Assembly (NCBI GenBank): GCA_007129255.1
Contig: SKVW01000180.1
Location: forward strand, 1 to 56,148
Origin: Bacteroidales bacterium
GTDB taxonomy: Bacteria; Bacteroidota; Bacteroidia; Bacteroidales; UBA7960
Reading direction: 5' to 3'
Length of the DNA: 56,148 bases
Shown here: positions 29,795 through 39,683 of the stretch, piece by piece
Position numbering within the stretch: the first letter of the stretch is position 1
Layout of the letters: every line of letters begins with the position of its first letter
The notes under the pieces: model-generated
Told to the model about the DNA's origin: nothing
Database searches by the model: none
Seen by the model: the letters and a program-made list of their open reading frames with translations, nothing else
Position numbers and translations under genes: made by a program

Positions 29795-30694
29795 ATGGAA
29801 CAAAACACTTTAGAAATCACAGAGCAGACGGAGGTGTTTGGGTTTACCAGCATTCGCGAGCTGGTAAACCAAACACTGAAAAAAGACTTCGGCCGGAAAT
29901 TGAAAAATAATGGGTTATCCTCCGGCTTTAAAGCCCTGGATAAAATTACGGGCGGATTTCAAAAAGGCGAACTCACCACCGTTGCGGTAAAACCCGGCAT
30001 GGGAAAAACCGCTTTTTTATTATCTGTCGCCAATAATATTGCCATCAAAAACAACCATTCGGTGGCTATTTTCTCCTCAGAACGGTCCAACCTAAAAATT
30101 ACCAATCGCCTGATTGAAAGCGAAACAGGGATGTCCCTGGATAAGCTTATGCATGGGGACCTTAAGGATAGCGAGCAAGATCACATGCATTCACTGATCA
30201 GCAGCATTGCCAAAGCCAGTATTTTCCTTGATGATACCCCTTCCTTATCAACCGATGAGCTGGAAAAGAAATCACGTGCCCTTAAGTTGCAGTATAATGT
30301 GGATCTTATCATTGTTGACTACCTGGAGTTGCTTACCACCAGTATTACTGATACATCTTCCCGTGAGGAACAGCTGAGCCGGATCGTTCAAACCCTCAAA
30401 GATATTGCCAGGGAGCTGAACCTGCCCATTTTGTTGTTCTCCCAGATCCCGGGGCATTTTCATGGCTTTGGACAAACCAAACCGCCTTCGCTCAAAAACC
30501 TGCCAGTTTTTTTAAGCGAAATATCCGATGTGGTGATGTTTTTGCATCGAACAGATATTTTCCCTGCTGAAAATCAACCACACGGCAAAGGAATGGTGGA
30601 ACTTATTGTAGCAAAGCATCCTGTGCACAATGAGCAAAATGTTGCCCCTCTTACTTTTATTGAAAGTCATGCCAAATTTGCTGACTTTTCATAA
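29795..30694 (+). CDS. DnaB C-terminal-domain-like RecA-fold ATPase (N-terminal domain absent)
   Basis: ORF from 29711; Walker A KPGMGKTAF, FSSERS, LIIVDYLELL; aligns by eye with DnaB at 50592-52124. Confidence 0.88.
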   Translation: MEQNTLEITEQTEVFGFTSIRELVNQTLKKDFGRKLKNNGLSSGFKALDKITGGFQKGELTTVAVKPGMGKTAFLLSVANNIAIKNNHSVAIFSSERSNLKITNRLIESETGMSLDKLMHGDLKDSEQDHMHSLISSIAKASIFLDDTPSLSTDELEKKSRALKLQYNVDLIIVDYLELLTTSITDTSSREEQLSRIVQTLKDIARELNLPILLFSQIPGHFHGFGQTKPPSLKNLPVFLSEISDVVMFLHRTDIFPAENQPHGKGMVELIVAKHPVHNEQNVAPLTFIESHAKFADFS

Positions 30695-30714
30695 ATAATA
30701 AAATTTTGCAATTG

Positions 30715-30747
30715 GCCCGGTATTATTTTTTAGTACCGGGCTTTTTT
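30715..30747 (+). terminator. terminator after DnaB-like paralog
   Basis: GCCCGGTA-11 nt-TACCGGGC followed by TTTTTT. Confidence 0.82.
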
Positions 30748-30780
30748 ATTAATTTTCCGGCAAAATTCAAACGGCTTGTT

Positions 30781-31320
30781 ATGGCAATTATAAATGAAAA
30801 CGAATTAAGACGCGATTCTCTGGTAAGTATTGCAAAAAAAATGATCATAGCTGCCCGAACAGCTCCCAAAGCAAAGGGAGTGAATAATATGGCAATGTCT
30901 ATTCTTACAGGTAGCGATATTCAATTGCTTGCAAAAAAAATGAAGGAAATGGGGGAGAAGCAGCAAAATGAAATTTTTACCAGGGATGCCAATAATATCC
31001 GTGCTTCTGCAGATGTGGTGCTGATTATGGGCAGCAAGATTCAAAGTCTTGGGCTGAAGCTTTGCGGCATTTGCGGTTATAAAAATTGTGAAGAAAAAAA
31101 TGAACACCCTGAAGTGCCTTGTGCTTTCAATACTGGTGACCTGGGTATTGCCATCGGGTCAGCTGTGAGTGTTGCCATGGACTACCGGGTGGACAACCGC
31201 ATCATGTATACCATTGGCATGGCTGCCAAAGAACTTGAGTTGCTGGGCAAAGACTTCAAAATCATCTATGGCATTCCCCTGAGTGCCACCTCAAAAAACC
31301 CTTTCTTTGACAGAAAATAA
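30781..31320 (+). CDS. DUF2148 ferredoxin-like domain protein
   Basis: ORF from 30706; ATG 30781; ARTAPKAKGVNN, LCGICGYKNCEEKNEHPEVPCAFN Cys cluster. Confidence 0.88.
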   Translation: MAIINENELRRDSLVSIAKKMIIAARTAPKAKGVNNMAMSILTGSDIQLLAKKMKEMGEKQQNEIFTRDANNIRASADVVLIMGSKIQSLGLKLCGICGYKNCEEKNEHPEVPCAFNTGDLGIAIGSAVSVAMDYRVDNRIMYTIGMAAKELELLGKDFKIIYGIPLSATSKNPFFDRK

Positions 31321-31499
31321 ATTAGGATATTAAGGCTGGAACATAAATCATACCGGTCTTTTTTTAACTTTTCTTTGGCTTTTCTCCCTTTCTTTTTTAC
31401 GGTTACCCGGGAATAGACAGTTCTGCCCGGAAAAAATTGCTGTTTTGATTAACCATTCCCGCTGGTAGTTAAAAAAATACGTTTTGCCCTTAATTATTT

Positions 31500-31528
31500 T
31501 TGTTTTAATAATAAATTTTCTATTTTTG
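31500..31528 (+). promoter_or_regulatory. Bacteroidota-type promoter for tpx
   Basis: TTG 31500-31502, 18-bp spacer, TATTTTTG 31521-31528; ATG 31551. Confidence 0.6.
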
Positions 31529-31550
31529 ATCTTATTTAAAGAACCGGGCT

Positions 31551-32063
31551 ATGAAACGAAATTCTAATATTGTCACCTTTGGGGGTAACCCGGTGACTTT
31601 ACTCGGAAAAATGGTAAAATCAGGCAACCATGCCAAAAATTTTATTGCCACCACACCAGATTTTAAACCATTTCGTTTGAGCGATCACCAGGGTAAAGTC
31701 CGGATAATTTCTTCCGCTGCAAGTGTTGACACCGATGTTTGTGCAGAGCAAACCAGGCGTTTTAACCTGGAAGCTTCCAAATTGGAGGGAATTCAGGTAA
31801 TACATATTACCTGTGATCTTCCTTTTGCCCTCAAACGGTTTTGTGCGGCCGAAGGTATTGATAAAATCATTACGGTTTCCGATCACAAGGATACTGATTT
31901 TGGGGTGAAATATGGCTTTCTGATTGAAGAATACCGTTTGCTAACCAGGGGTATTGTGGTGATCGATCAGTTTGACATGGTCAGATATGTGGAGTTTGTC
32001 AAAGAGGTATCGGAGCATCCTGATTATGACAAAGCCCTGGCTGCAGCCAGTGAACTTGTCTAG
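31551..32063 (+). CDS. tpx: thiol peroxidase
   Basis: 170 aa; [15 protein letters not shown] peroxidatic Cys, [11 protein letters not shown] resolving Cys. Confidence 0.95.
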   Translation: MKRNSNIVTFGGNPVTLLGKMVKSGNHAKNFIATTPDFKPFRLSDHQGKVRIISSAASVDTDVCAEQTRRFNLEASKLEGIQVIHITCDLPFALKRFCAAEGIDKIITVSDHKDTDFGVKYGFLIEEYRLLTRGIVVIDQFDMVRYVEFVKEVSEHPDYDKALAAASELV

Positions 32064-32074
32064 AAAATTTTTGA

Positions 32075-32117
32075 AACAAAAAAAAGGGTGGTTGCCGATC
32101 GGCAACCACCCTTTTTT
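32075..32117. terminator. bidirectional terminator between convergent tpx and dnaK
   Basis: 26-bp perfect palindrome GGGTGGTTGCCGATCGGCAACCACCC (32086-32111) with A-tract upstream and T-tract downstream. Confidence 0.92.
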
Positions 32118-32132
32118 AATCATTTATTGGAA

Positions 32133-34049
32133 TTACTTCACTTCTTCAAAGTCAACATCGGTAACATCTCCATCATCTCCCTTATCTTTTCCTTCTTTAC
32201 CTTCTTCTGACTTTGGTTCTTCAGCTCCTTGCTGTTCACCCTGTCCCTGGGAAGCCTGGTACATTTCTGAACTGGCGGCTTGCCATGCAGTGTTCAGGGC
32301 AGCCATGGCTGCATCGATCTCTTCGATATTTTTGTTTTTATGGGCTTCCTTAAGCTGGGATAACCCTTTTTCAATCGGCTCTTTTTTATCGGCCGGCAAC
32401 TTCTCTCCAAACTCTTTTAGTTGCTTTTCAGTTTGGAAGATCAAAGAATCGGCAGCATTGATCTTTTCTATCTCTTCCTTGACCTTTTTGTCTTTTTCTG
32501 CATTGGCTTCAGCTTCGGACTTCATTTTCTTGATTTCCTCTTCACTTAATCCGGAAGAAGCTTCAATGCGGATGTTCTGTGATTTACCGGTCGCCTTATC
32601 TTTGGCCGAAACATTCAGAATACCATTGGCATCAATATCAAAAGTTACCTCAATTTGCGGCACTCCTCTTGGGGCCGGGGGTATCCCATCCAGATGAAAG
32701 CGTCCAATGGTGCGGTTATCTTTTGCCATGGGCCTTTCACCTTGCAGGATATGGATCTCTACTGAAGTTTGGTTATCGGCTGCCGTGGAAAAAGTTTCCA
32801 TTTTCTTAGTCGGGATGGTGGTATTGGCCTCAATTAGCTTGGTCATTACCCCGCCCATGGTTTCAATACCAAGGGAAAGCGGAGTGACATCCAAAAGCAA
32901 TACGTCTTTAATTTCTCCCGTTAAAACAGCACCCTGAATTGCAGCACCAATAGAAACTACCTCATCGGGGTTTACGCCCTTGGAAGGTTTTTTGCCAAAG
33001 AATTTTTCAACTACTTCCTGGATTGCCGGAATACGTGTTGAACCGCCTACAAGAATTACTTCATCAATGTCTGAAGGCTGGATCTTGGCATCTTTCAGTG
33101 CCTTTTTACACGGTTCAAGAGTAGCCTGAATAAGCTTATCGGTAAGCTGCTCAAACTTACTTCTGCTGAGAGTTTTTACCAGGTGCTTTGGTATTCCGTC
33201 AACCGGCATAATGTATGGCAGGTTGATCTCCGTGGAAGTGGAGCTGGAAAGTTCTATTTTGGCTTTCTCAGCAGCTTCTTTCAGGCGTTGTTTTGCCATG
33301 GGATCTTTTCGGAGATCAATTCCTTCGTCTTTTTTAAACTCTTCAGCCAGCCAGTCAATGATAATGTCATCAAAATCGTCACCTCCCAGGTGGGTGTCCC
33401 CATGAGTGGATTTAACTTCAAATACCCCGTCGCCCAATTCCAGAATGGAAATGTCAAAGGTACCGCCACCCAGGTCAAAGACGGCAATCCGTATGTCCTT
33501 GTCTTTTTTGTCCAGCCCATAAGCCAAAGAGGCTGCCGTTGGCTCATTAATAATGCGGCGTACTTTCAATCCGGCAATTTCACCGGCTTCTTTGGTGGCC
33601 TGGCGTTGCGAATCATTAAAATATGCCGGAACAGTAATCACTGCTTCCGTTACTTCCTGCCCCAGGTAATCTTCTGCGGTTTTCTTCATCTTCTGAAGCA
33701 CCATAGCAGAGATCTCCTGCGGAGTATATTTACGGTCGTCAATTACCACCCTGGGAATATTATTTTCGCCTTTGTCCAGTTTATAGGCCACCCGTTGACG
33801 CTCTTTTTCAGCAGTATCATAGGTTTCTCCCATAAACCGCTTGATAGAATATACAGTTTTTTCAGGATTGATAATGGCCTGCCGTTTGGCTGGGTCTCCT
33901 ACCTTTCGTTCTCCGTTTTCTGTAAAAGCAACAATGGATGGGGTTGTGCGGCGTCCTTCGCTGTTGGGAATAACTACCGGTTCATTACCTTCCATCACTG
34001 CTACGCATGAGTTGGTTGTTCCTAAATCAATACCTATTATTTTACCCAT
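32133..34049 (-). CDS. dnaK: molecular chaperone DnaK (Hsp70)
   Basis: 638 aa; [50 protein letters not shown]-terminal [11 protein letters not shown]. Confidence 0.99.
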   Translation of the reverse strand: MGKIIGIDLGTTNSCVAVMEGNEPVVIPNSEGRRTTPSIVAFTENGERKVGDPAKRQAIINPEKTVYSIKRFMGETYDTAEKERQRVAYKLDKGENNIPRVVIDDRKYTPQEISAMVLQKMKKTAEDYLGQEVTEAVITVPAYFNDSQRQATKEAGEIAGLKVRRIINEPTAASLAYGLDKKDKDIRIAVFDLGGGTFDISILELGDGVFEVKSTHGDTHLGGDDFDDIIIDWLAEEFKKDEGIDLRKDPMAKQRLKEAAEKAKIELSSSTSTEINLPYIMPVDGIPKHLVKTLSRSKFEQLTDKLIQATLEPCKKALKDAKIQPSDIDEVILVGGSTRIPAIQEVVEKFFGKKPSKGVNPDEVVSIGAAIQGAVLTGEIKDVLLLDVTPLSLGIETMGGVMTKLIEANTTIPTKKMETFSTAADNQTSVEIHILQGERPMAKDNRTIGRFHLDGIPPAPRGVPQIEVTFDIDANGILNVSAKDKATGKSQNIRIEASSGLSEEEIKKMKSEAEANAEKDKKVKEEIEKINAADSLIFQTEKQLKEFGEKLPADKKEPIEKGLSQLKEAHKNKNIEEIDAAMAALNTAWQAASSEMYQASQGQGEQQGAEEPKSEEGKEGKDKGDDGDVTDVDFEEVK

Positions 34050-34312
34050 TGTTTATTTTATTTTTTGGATTTTTTCATTACAAATTTTCGGTTTTAACAT
34101 TTCAATCATTATGCCATTGATGGTTTTTCGGGTATTTTTGAAATATTGGCACTGAAATTTAGCTTTAATCCGGCCATTATACCTGATAACACTTTTATTA
34201 ACAATAATAATGAATTGTATGTCAGTTTGTTATGGTGTTTGGGCTATTGGTAAGGGTTGTTGTCAAAGAAAAGCCCCAAAGATGTCAGAAGGGTGACAAA
34301 AAGGCATGAGGT

Positions 34313-36817
34313 CTAGAATCTTGCCACCAGTTTGATGTTGATCAGCCTTGAAGTGAGGAAGTTTGGAACGGCGTACATCCGGTTTTCAACATCTTTTATC
34401 CAAAGGTAAGAAATGGTATTGTTGATTTCAAGCAGGTTAAATACTTCGGCTGTGAGCCATAAGGATTCAAAATTACCCCAGAGGGAGTTTTCCCCAAACT
34501 GGCTTTCGCTGCTGATCAACTGTTTGGAAAACCCAATGTCCACTCTTTTGTAGGAAGGCATGCGCAGTGTGTCTTTATGCCGCTCGAAGGTGGGTGGCCC
34601 GAAGGGCATGCCCGTACCAAAAATGAACCCAAGCTGCACCTTGTAAGATGGGTTGCGCGGCAGAAAATCCTGGAAAAACATACTGAAATTGAACCGCTGG
34701 TCGGTGGGCCTGGGAATGTATCCGGCCGGAATCAGGTTGCCATCGGCATCGGTGTAAAAACTGTCTTCTATTTTTTCTTCGGTTTTTAATAAGGAGATGC
34801 TTGCCCAGGACTCCACACCGGGAACAAACTCCCCATGAACCTTCATGTCCAGCCCGGTGGCATAACCACTGGCTATATTGTCGGCATAATACCTTATCCT
34901 TACATTATCCAGTTCATAAGGAATCAGGTTGTTGAGTTGCTTATAATAAGCCTCGGCGGTATATTTGAAAGGCCTGCCCCATGCCTGGAAGTTATATTCC
35001 GAACCCAGGACGAAGTGGATCGATTCCTGGGCTTTGATGTTTTGATTGAGTTGCCCGGTTAGGTCTCTAAGCTCCCGGTAAAACGGGGGTTGATGAAAGT
35101 AACCTGCCGAGGCCCTGAATGCCCAGCTAGGTGCCCACACAGGTTTATAAAGCAGGGTAGCCCGGGGACTGAAAACGAACTGGTTATTGAAATCCCAGTA
35201 ATTTGCCCTGAAACCCGCCGTGAGGGCAAACCTGCCGTGTGGTCTCTGAATCTCCCAGGTGTTTTGCACGAAGCCTGATAGACGATTTGACTGCAAATTG
35301 ATGCGGGCACTAAGGGTGTCCTGCAGAAGTACTTGTTCATCCGGTTTTTGCGGCAGTGTAAAACCTGCAGAATCGATCATGGTCCATTCATTCAGGCGAT
35401 CAAATATATCTTCATGCTGAAATTTTATGCCCCATTTCAGCTGCTGGTCGTCAAAAGTGTGATCTCCTTTATGCTCAAGGTTCCAGACAATTGCATTAAG
35501 GTAATTCCTGGCATGGTTCAAAAAAGTTCCCACACCAAGTGGTTCTCCGGTGGGTTGCCCAAAATCATCCTCCCCAAAATCGGTTTCTACCCTTCGAAGC
35601 CAGTATTGGCCCAGGATGTCAAAGTTTTCGGTTTCATCGGTTTGAAACACCGAGGTGATCAGTTGAAGGTTTGTTTCCGGCTGAAGCTGGTAATGAAGAG
35701 ATAATGCCCCCATGGCGGTGATGAAACGATCCACCTCCTGTCCATCAAAAAACACGGTAAGCTGTTTTACATCGGTAAGGGTGCCAAAGCGGGTATTTTG
35801 TACTTCGGGTTCGAAAAGGTAACGGTTAAGGCTTAAATTTCCTAAAAAACTTAATTCCAGCCTGTTTGTAATGTCATAAGTCAGCAAAGTTTGAAAGTCG
35901 GAAAAAGAAGGCCGGTAATCTCCCTTGGTGTCCAGGGTGCCGAGAAGGTATTGATTGGATTTGTGACGCAAGCCTGCCAGGTAACTGAATTTCTGATTTT
36001 GAGATACGCCTTCCAGGTGCAGAGAGCCTTCCAGCAGACTCATGGAAAAAGAACCCCCGAATTTTTCCGGCTTCCGGTATTCAATGTCCAGTACCGATGC
36101 CATTTTGTCCCCATATTGGGGAGTGAATCCTCCGGCAGAAAATTTAATGGAAGAAACCAGGTCGGAATTGAGGAAACTTAACCCTTCCTGCTGCCCGGAA
36201 CGGACCAAAAACGGACGATAAATTTCAATGCCATTGACATAGATTAGGTTTTCATCAAAACTTCCCCCACGAACAGAATATTGAGCAGAAAGTTCGGTGG
36301 TAGAGGAGACCCCGGGAAGGGTTTTTACCAGTGCTTCCACACTTGAGGTAGGACCTGGCAAAAGGGCAGTGAGATTTGGATCGAGCCTGGTGAGGTCAGT
36401 AGAAAGAATTTGCCGGTCCACTACTTCTACATCCGGCAGGTCTGTTGCAATGGGCTGCAGGGTAATATTGAGGGTGCGGGTTTCATTAGGACTCAGGTTG
36501 AGAGATACATTGCGGGGCGTGTATCCGAGATAGGAAACGATCAGGTTGATGCCGGTGGCTGCAGGAACCCTGAACCGGAAAAAACCGTCTTCACCGGTAG
36601 AAGTGCCAATAGAGGTATCCTGAATGGCCAGGTTAACAAATTCAAGAGGATTGCCTTGATCATCGAGCACATGACCCTCAAGAACAGCATGCTGAGCCGT
36701 GGACTGAAGGCACAGGATCATCAAAAAAAACAGGAATAAATGGACCCGGAATTTTTTCACCTGGCAAAAATATAAATAATATGTCGTATTCTGCTTAAAT
36801 TGAAAAGCAATCCCCAA
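34313..36817 (-). CDS. TonB-dependent receptor with N-terminal carboxypeptidase-regulatory-like domain
   Basis: 834 aa; ALEGHVLDDQGNPLEFVNLAIQDTSIGTSTGEDGFF, plug LVKTLPGVSSTTELSAQYSVRGGSFDENLIYVNGIEI, C-terminal beta-barrel F; true start may be GTG at 36760 giving a signal peptide. Confidence 0.93.
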   Translation of the reverse strand: MGIAFQFKQNTTYYLYFCQVKKFRVHLFLFFLMILCLQSTAQHAVLEGHVLDDQGNPLEFVNLAIQDTSIGTSTGEDGFFRFRVPAATGINLIVSYLGYTPRNVSLNLSPNETRTLNITLQPIATDLPDVEVVDRQILSTDLTRLDPNLTALLPGPTSSVEALVKTLPGVSSTTELSAQYSVRGGSFDENLIYVNGIEIYRPFLVRSGQQEGLSFLNSDLVSSIKFSAGGFTPQYGDKMASVLDIEYRKPEKFGGSFSMSLLEGSLHLEGVSQNQKFSYLAGLRHKSNQYLLGTLDTKGDYRPSFSDFQTLLTYDITNRLELSFLGNLSLNRYLFEPEVQNTRFGTLTDVKQLTVFFDGQEVDRFITAMGALSLHYQLQPETNLQLITSVFQTDETENFDILGQYWLRRVETDFGEDDFGQPTGEPLGVGTFLNHARNYLNAIVWNLEHKGDHTFDDQQLKWGIKFQHEDIFDRLNEWTMIDSAGFTLPQKPDEQVLLQDTLSARINLQSNRLSGFVQNTWEIQRPHGRFALTAGFRANYWDFNNQFVFSPRATLLYKPVWAPSWAFRASAGYFHQPPFYRELRDLTGQLNQNIKAQESIHFVLGSEYNFQAWGRPFKYTAEAYYKQLNNLIPYELDNVRIRYYADNIASGYATGLDMKVHGEFVPGVESWASISLLKTEEKIEDSFYTDADGNLIPAGYIPRPTDQRFNFSMFFQDFLPRNPSYKVQLGFIFGTGMPFGPPTFERHKDTLRMPSYKRVDIGFSKQLISSESQFGENSLWGNFESLWLTAEVFNLLEINNTISYLWIKDVENRMYAVPNFLTSRLINIKLVARF

Positions 36818-36877
36818 AACCGGGGTGCTGAAAATATAACATTTCCCGGCATTTTTTATTGCATCCGAAAAAGTTAT

Positions 36878-37552
36878 TTATTGTCTGCGAAAACGTCCTT
36901 CCCGCCAGGCTTTAATAAATTCTCCCCATGCCAGGGGATCAAAAATACGCATGGGGGGGCGCTGTCCTGCATAATAAAGACGGTTGGCTTGCTGATTCAT
37001 TTGATGCCGGAAATTCATGGACCCATCCATGGGCATTTCTTCCATGCGGTCTTTCATTTCTGCCCTGGCAAGGTTTCGCATGGCATAGTCATAATCGTCA
37101 TCGGGCACCTCCGTATGAATAAAGGCATGCCTGAATTGCTCCCGCGTTGGCCAGGGGTATATGACTGTTTCCGGAAGATGAATGGTATCTTTTGACATGA
37201 GTTGTATGGCCGAATACCTGTTTTGGGTGAGGGTGTCGGGAACGGTGTAATAAACTTCCTTATAGCCCACCGAAGAAAACCTCAGGGTGTCGGATGTATA
37301 AACCGGCAGGGAGAAAAAACCATTGTAATCCGAAACCGTACCCCTCTGAGTGCCTTTTACATAAACTGTTGCATAGGAGACAGGCTCGAGGCTGTCACCC
37401 GTTAACACAAGCCCGGAAAATTGTATGACCCTGCCCGGACGATCCTTCCCACTCGTATTGCCCGCCCCTTGCAGCAACAATACGCAGCCAATCAAAAACA
37501 AAATCAGATGTTTGGACTTTAGTGGCATAAGAAGATTATTAGAAAATATCAA
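36878..37552 (-). CDS. carboxypeptidase-like regulatory domain protein, secreted
   Basis: 224 aa; signal peptide; FSGLVLTGDSLEPVSYATVYVKGTQRGTVSDYNGFFSLPV. Confidence 0.85.
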   Translation of the reverse strand: MIFSNNLLMPLKSKHLILFLIGCVLLLQGAGNTSGKDRPGRVIQFSGLVLTGDSLEPVSYATVYVKGTQRGTVSDYNGFFSLPVYTSDTLRFSSVGYKEVYYTVPDTLTQNRYSAIQLMSKDTIHLPETVIYPWPTREQFRHAFIHTEVPDDDYDYAMRNLARAEMKDRMEEMPMDGSMNFRHQMNQQANRLYYAGQRPPMRIFDPLAWGEFIKAWREGRFRRQ

Positions 37553-37645
37553 AAATTAATCACAAATCAGACCAAAAATTTTCAAAGGCAGGGTTTGGTT
37601 TTTTTAATTAACCAATCCGGGCTCCCATTGTTTTTTTATACAAAA

Positions 37646-37676
37646 AAAGGCTGTTGTTTCTATAACAACAGCCTTT
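37646..37676 (-). terminator. terminator after rpmB
   Basis: AAAGGCTGTTGTT-TCTAT-AACAACAGCCTTT stem with flanking A/T tracts. Confidence 0.88.
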
Positions 37677-37710
37677 TGGTTTTATTTTTTAGGAAACCTT
37701 TTTAAAGTGC

Positions 37711-37947
37711 CTACTTATAATATCCTTTAAGTTTAGCTTCTTTAAGGCTGGCCTTAATTCCTTTTTTGTTAATGATCCTGATTCCTTTTGCAGATACCTT
37801 CAAGGTGATCCAGCGGTTTTCTTCAGGAATAAAAAACTTTTTTTCCTGGATGTTGGGATAATACCATCTTTTGGTTTTGATATTGGAGTGCGATACCTTA
37901 TGCCCTACAATTGGCCTTTTCCCGGTTATCTGACAAATTCGTGACAT
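37711..37947 (-). CDS. rpmB: 50S ribosomal protein L28
   Basis: 78 aa; [38 protein letters not shown]. Confidence 0.97.
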   Translation of the reverse strand: MSRICQITGKRPIVGHKVSHSNIKTKRWYYPNIQEKKFFIPEENRWITLKVSAKGIRIINKKGIKASLKEAKLKGYYK

Positions 37948-38277
37948 TGCTGTATGATTTAGGTTCGAATAACTTTTTTCTTAACGCGTTTTTTGAGGAG
38001 TGCAAAGTACGGGATTTTTTTTCTTATTGACAAATGTTTCTTTGGTTTTTTAAAAACCCCCTGATGAGGGATTCTCAGTTTTATTTTACTGGTTTTACCA
38101 ACCGGTTATTTGCTATCTCAAAAGCAATGCTCTTTTTTATATTATTTACCTGCATGCAATACCCCGGGGAACAATTCTTCCGTTGAATATGTAAACAATA
38201 CTATGGATTTATTGGTTTTTTAAACCTAAGTTTTTAATTTTATAATGTAATAGATTGAAAATAATCAAAGATCCGGT

Positions 38278-38805
38278 TTGAAGGATTACTATCAAATATT
38301 AGGAGTAAGGCGGACGGCATCCTGTGAGAATATCCGGAAGGCTTTTCGTTGCCAGGCAATGGTGCTGCATCCTGATGTAAATTCTACGGCGGAAGCCAAA
38401 GCCGAATTCCAGAAAATCAACGAGGCCTACCAGGTGCTGAAAAATACCGAAAAGCGCCGGATTTATGATTTACGTTTGCAAAACGGATTGTTCAGCCAAA
38501 AAATATACTACCATCCGGGCCGTGCTGCCCGGCCGTACCGCCCTCCCCATGCAAACCACAATTCATACCGGTCGACCCGTTTTGATGCAAATAACCATAA
38601 GCCCTCTGCTTTTGAAAAAGCGTTCGATAATTTTTTGTTGTTCTTTATGCTGGCCACCGGCATAGGGGCTATTGGATTTGGCATCTTTAACCTTACCCAG
38701 GAGCCCGAGGAAGGTACCAATCAATTTGCCGGATTAATTTTTGGCCTGGTTTTTACCGGCTTACTGCTTTTTCTTTGGGAGAAGAAAAAAAAGTACATGT
38801 CCTGA
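38278..38805 (+). CDS. J-domain protein with two C-terminal TM helices
   Basis: 175 aa, TTG start; KDYYQILGVRR...VLHPDVN (HPD) EAYQVLKN; two hydrophobic segments. Confidence 0.9.
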   Translation: MKDYYQILGVRRTASCENIRKAFRCQAMVLHPDVNSTAEAKAEFQKINEAYQVLKNTEKRRIYDLRLQNGLFSQKIYYHPGRAARPYRPPHANHNSYRSTRFDANNHKPSAFEKAFDNFLLFFMLATGIGAIGFGIFNLTQEPEEGTNQFAGLIFGLVFTGLLLFLWEKKKKYMS

Positions 38806-38819
38806 CCTCTCTTCCTGAT

Positions 38820-39566
38820 TTACTCATTCCAGATTTGCCAGGCTTTTTCAGCCTGAAATTTTAACATGGTTTGGCCATTTACTATTTTACAACCTGCTGC
38901 TTTACCAAACTCCAGAAATTTTGTCAGGGGGGGATTGTAAACCAAATCGTATAGCGTATTTCGGGGATTCAAAAAATGATAGGGCAGCGGAGGAAAACTT
39001 TCGGTTTTCGGAGACATTCCCAGCGGGGTGCAATTGATGATAAAGGGATACTCCCTGATCAACTGCTCATCTGTTTGGGCATAGGATATTTCATTTTCTC
39101 CGGACGGGAATCGGGATACCTGCATATAAGGGCAGTTAATTTTTTCCAACACCCAGGCTACCGCTTTGGCCGCCCCACCCGTGCCTAAAATGAGTGCATT
39201 TTCGGGAATGGCCAGGGCGTGAACTTCCAGGCTTTTTTCAAAACCGAATGCATCGGTATTGTACCCATGAAGTAATAATTTTTCCTTTTCACGGGAAATT
39301 TTGATGGTATTTACTGCCAGGATGTCTGTGGCAACTTCATGCAGGGTGTCAAGGTGAGGTATTATTTTTTCTTTGTGAGGAATGGTCACATTCAACCCGC
39401 ATAAACCGGGATTTTGTGAAACCCAGGTCCTGAAATTTTCCAGGTCTTTCACCGGGAACAACCTGTAGGTTGCTCCGGAAATTTTTTCCTTCCTGAACTT
39501 TTCTTTAAAATAGGATGCTGACCATGAATGGGACAAGGGATATCCGATCAGTCCAAAGGTTTTCAT
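38820..39566 (-). CDS. aroE: shikimate dehydrogenase
   Basis: 248 aa; FGLIGYPLSHSWSASYF, GLNVTIPHKEKI, LGTGGAAKAVAW, NCTPLGM. Confidence 0.96.
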   Translation of the reverse strand: MKTFGLIGYPLSHSWSASYFKEKFRKEKISGATYRLFPVKDLENFRTWVSQNPGLCGLNVTIPHKEKIIPHLDTLHEVATDILAVNTIKISREKEKLLLHGYNTDAFGFEKSLEVHALAIPENALILGTGGAAKAVAWVLEKINCPYMQVSRFPSGENEISYAQTDEQLIREYPFIINCTPLGMSPKTESFPPLPYHFLNPRNTLYDLVYNPPLTKFLEFGKAAGCKIVNGQTMLKFQAEKAWQIWNE

Positions 39567-39683
39567 CTGTTTATAATTTGATAAAATCGGTTACATGCCT
39601 GTCCCGCCCATGCGGGAGAACTCGCCATGGCATAATCATTCCCCTGTACGTTAAGGCCTTTGGTATGGTTCGTTTCAGGTTTT

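Noticed and set aside
29795-30694. Second dnaB as a sign of prophage or plasmid
   Set aside because: No integrase, phage structural or replication genes around it; neighbours are ordinary chromosomal genes and the ATPase is degenerate rather than a phage helicase.
32086-32111. 26-bp perfect palindrome as a regulator-binding site
   Set aside because: Position between convergent tpx and dnaK with flanking A and T tracts fits a bidirectional terminator.
33183-34010. 275-aa plus-strand ORF
   Set aside because: Fully antisense to dnaK; composition is a shadow of the coding strand with no recognisable domain.
34313-37552. SusC/SusD-type polysaccharide utilisation locus
   Set aside because: The TonB receptor has no SusD partner or glycan enzymes nearby; the neighbour is only a carboxypeptidase-regulatory-domain protein.
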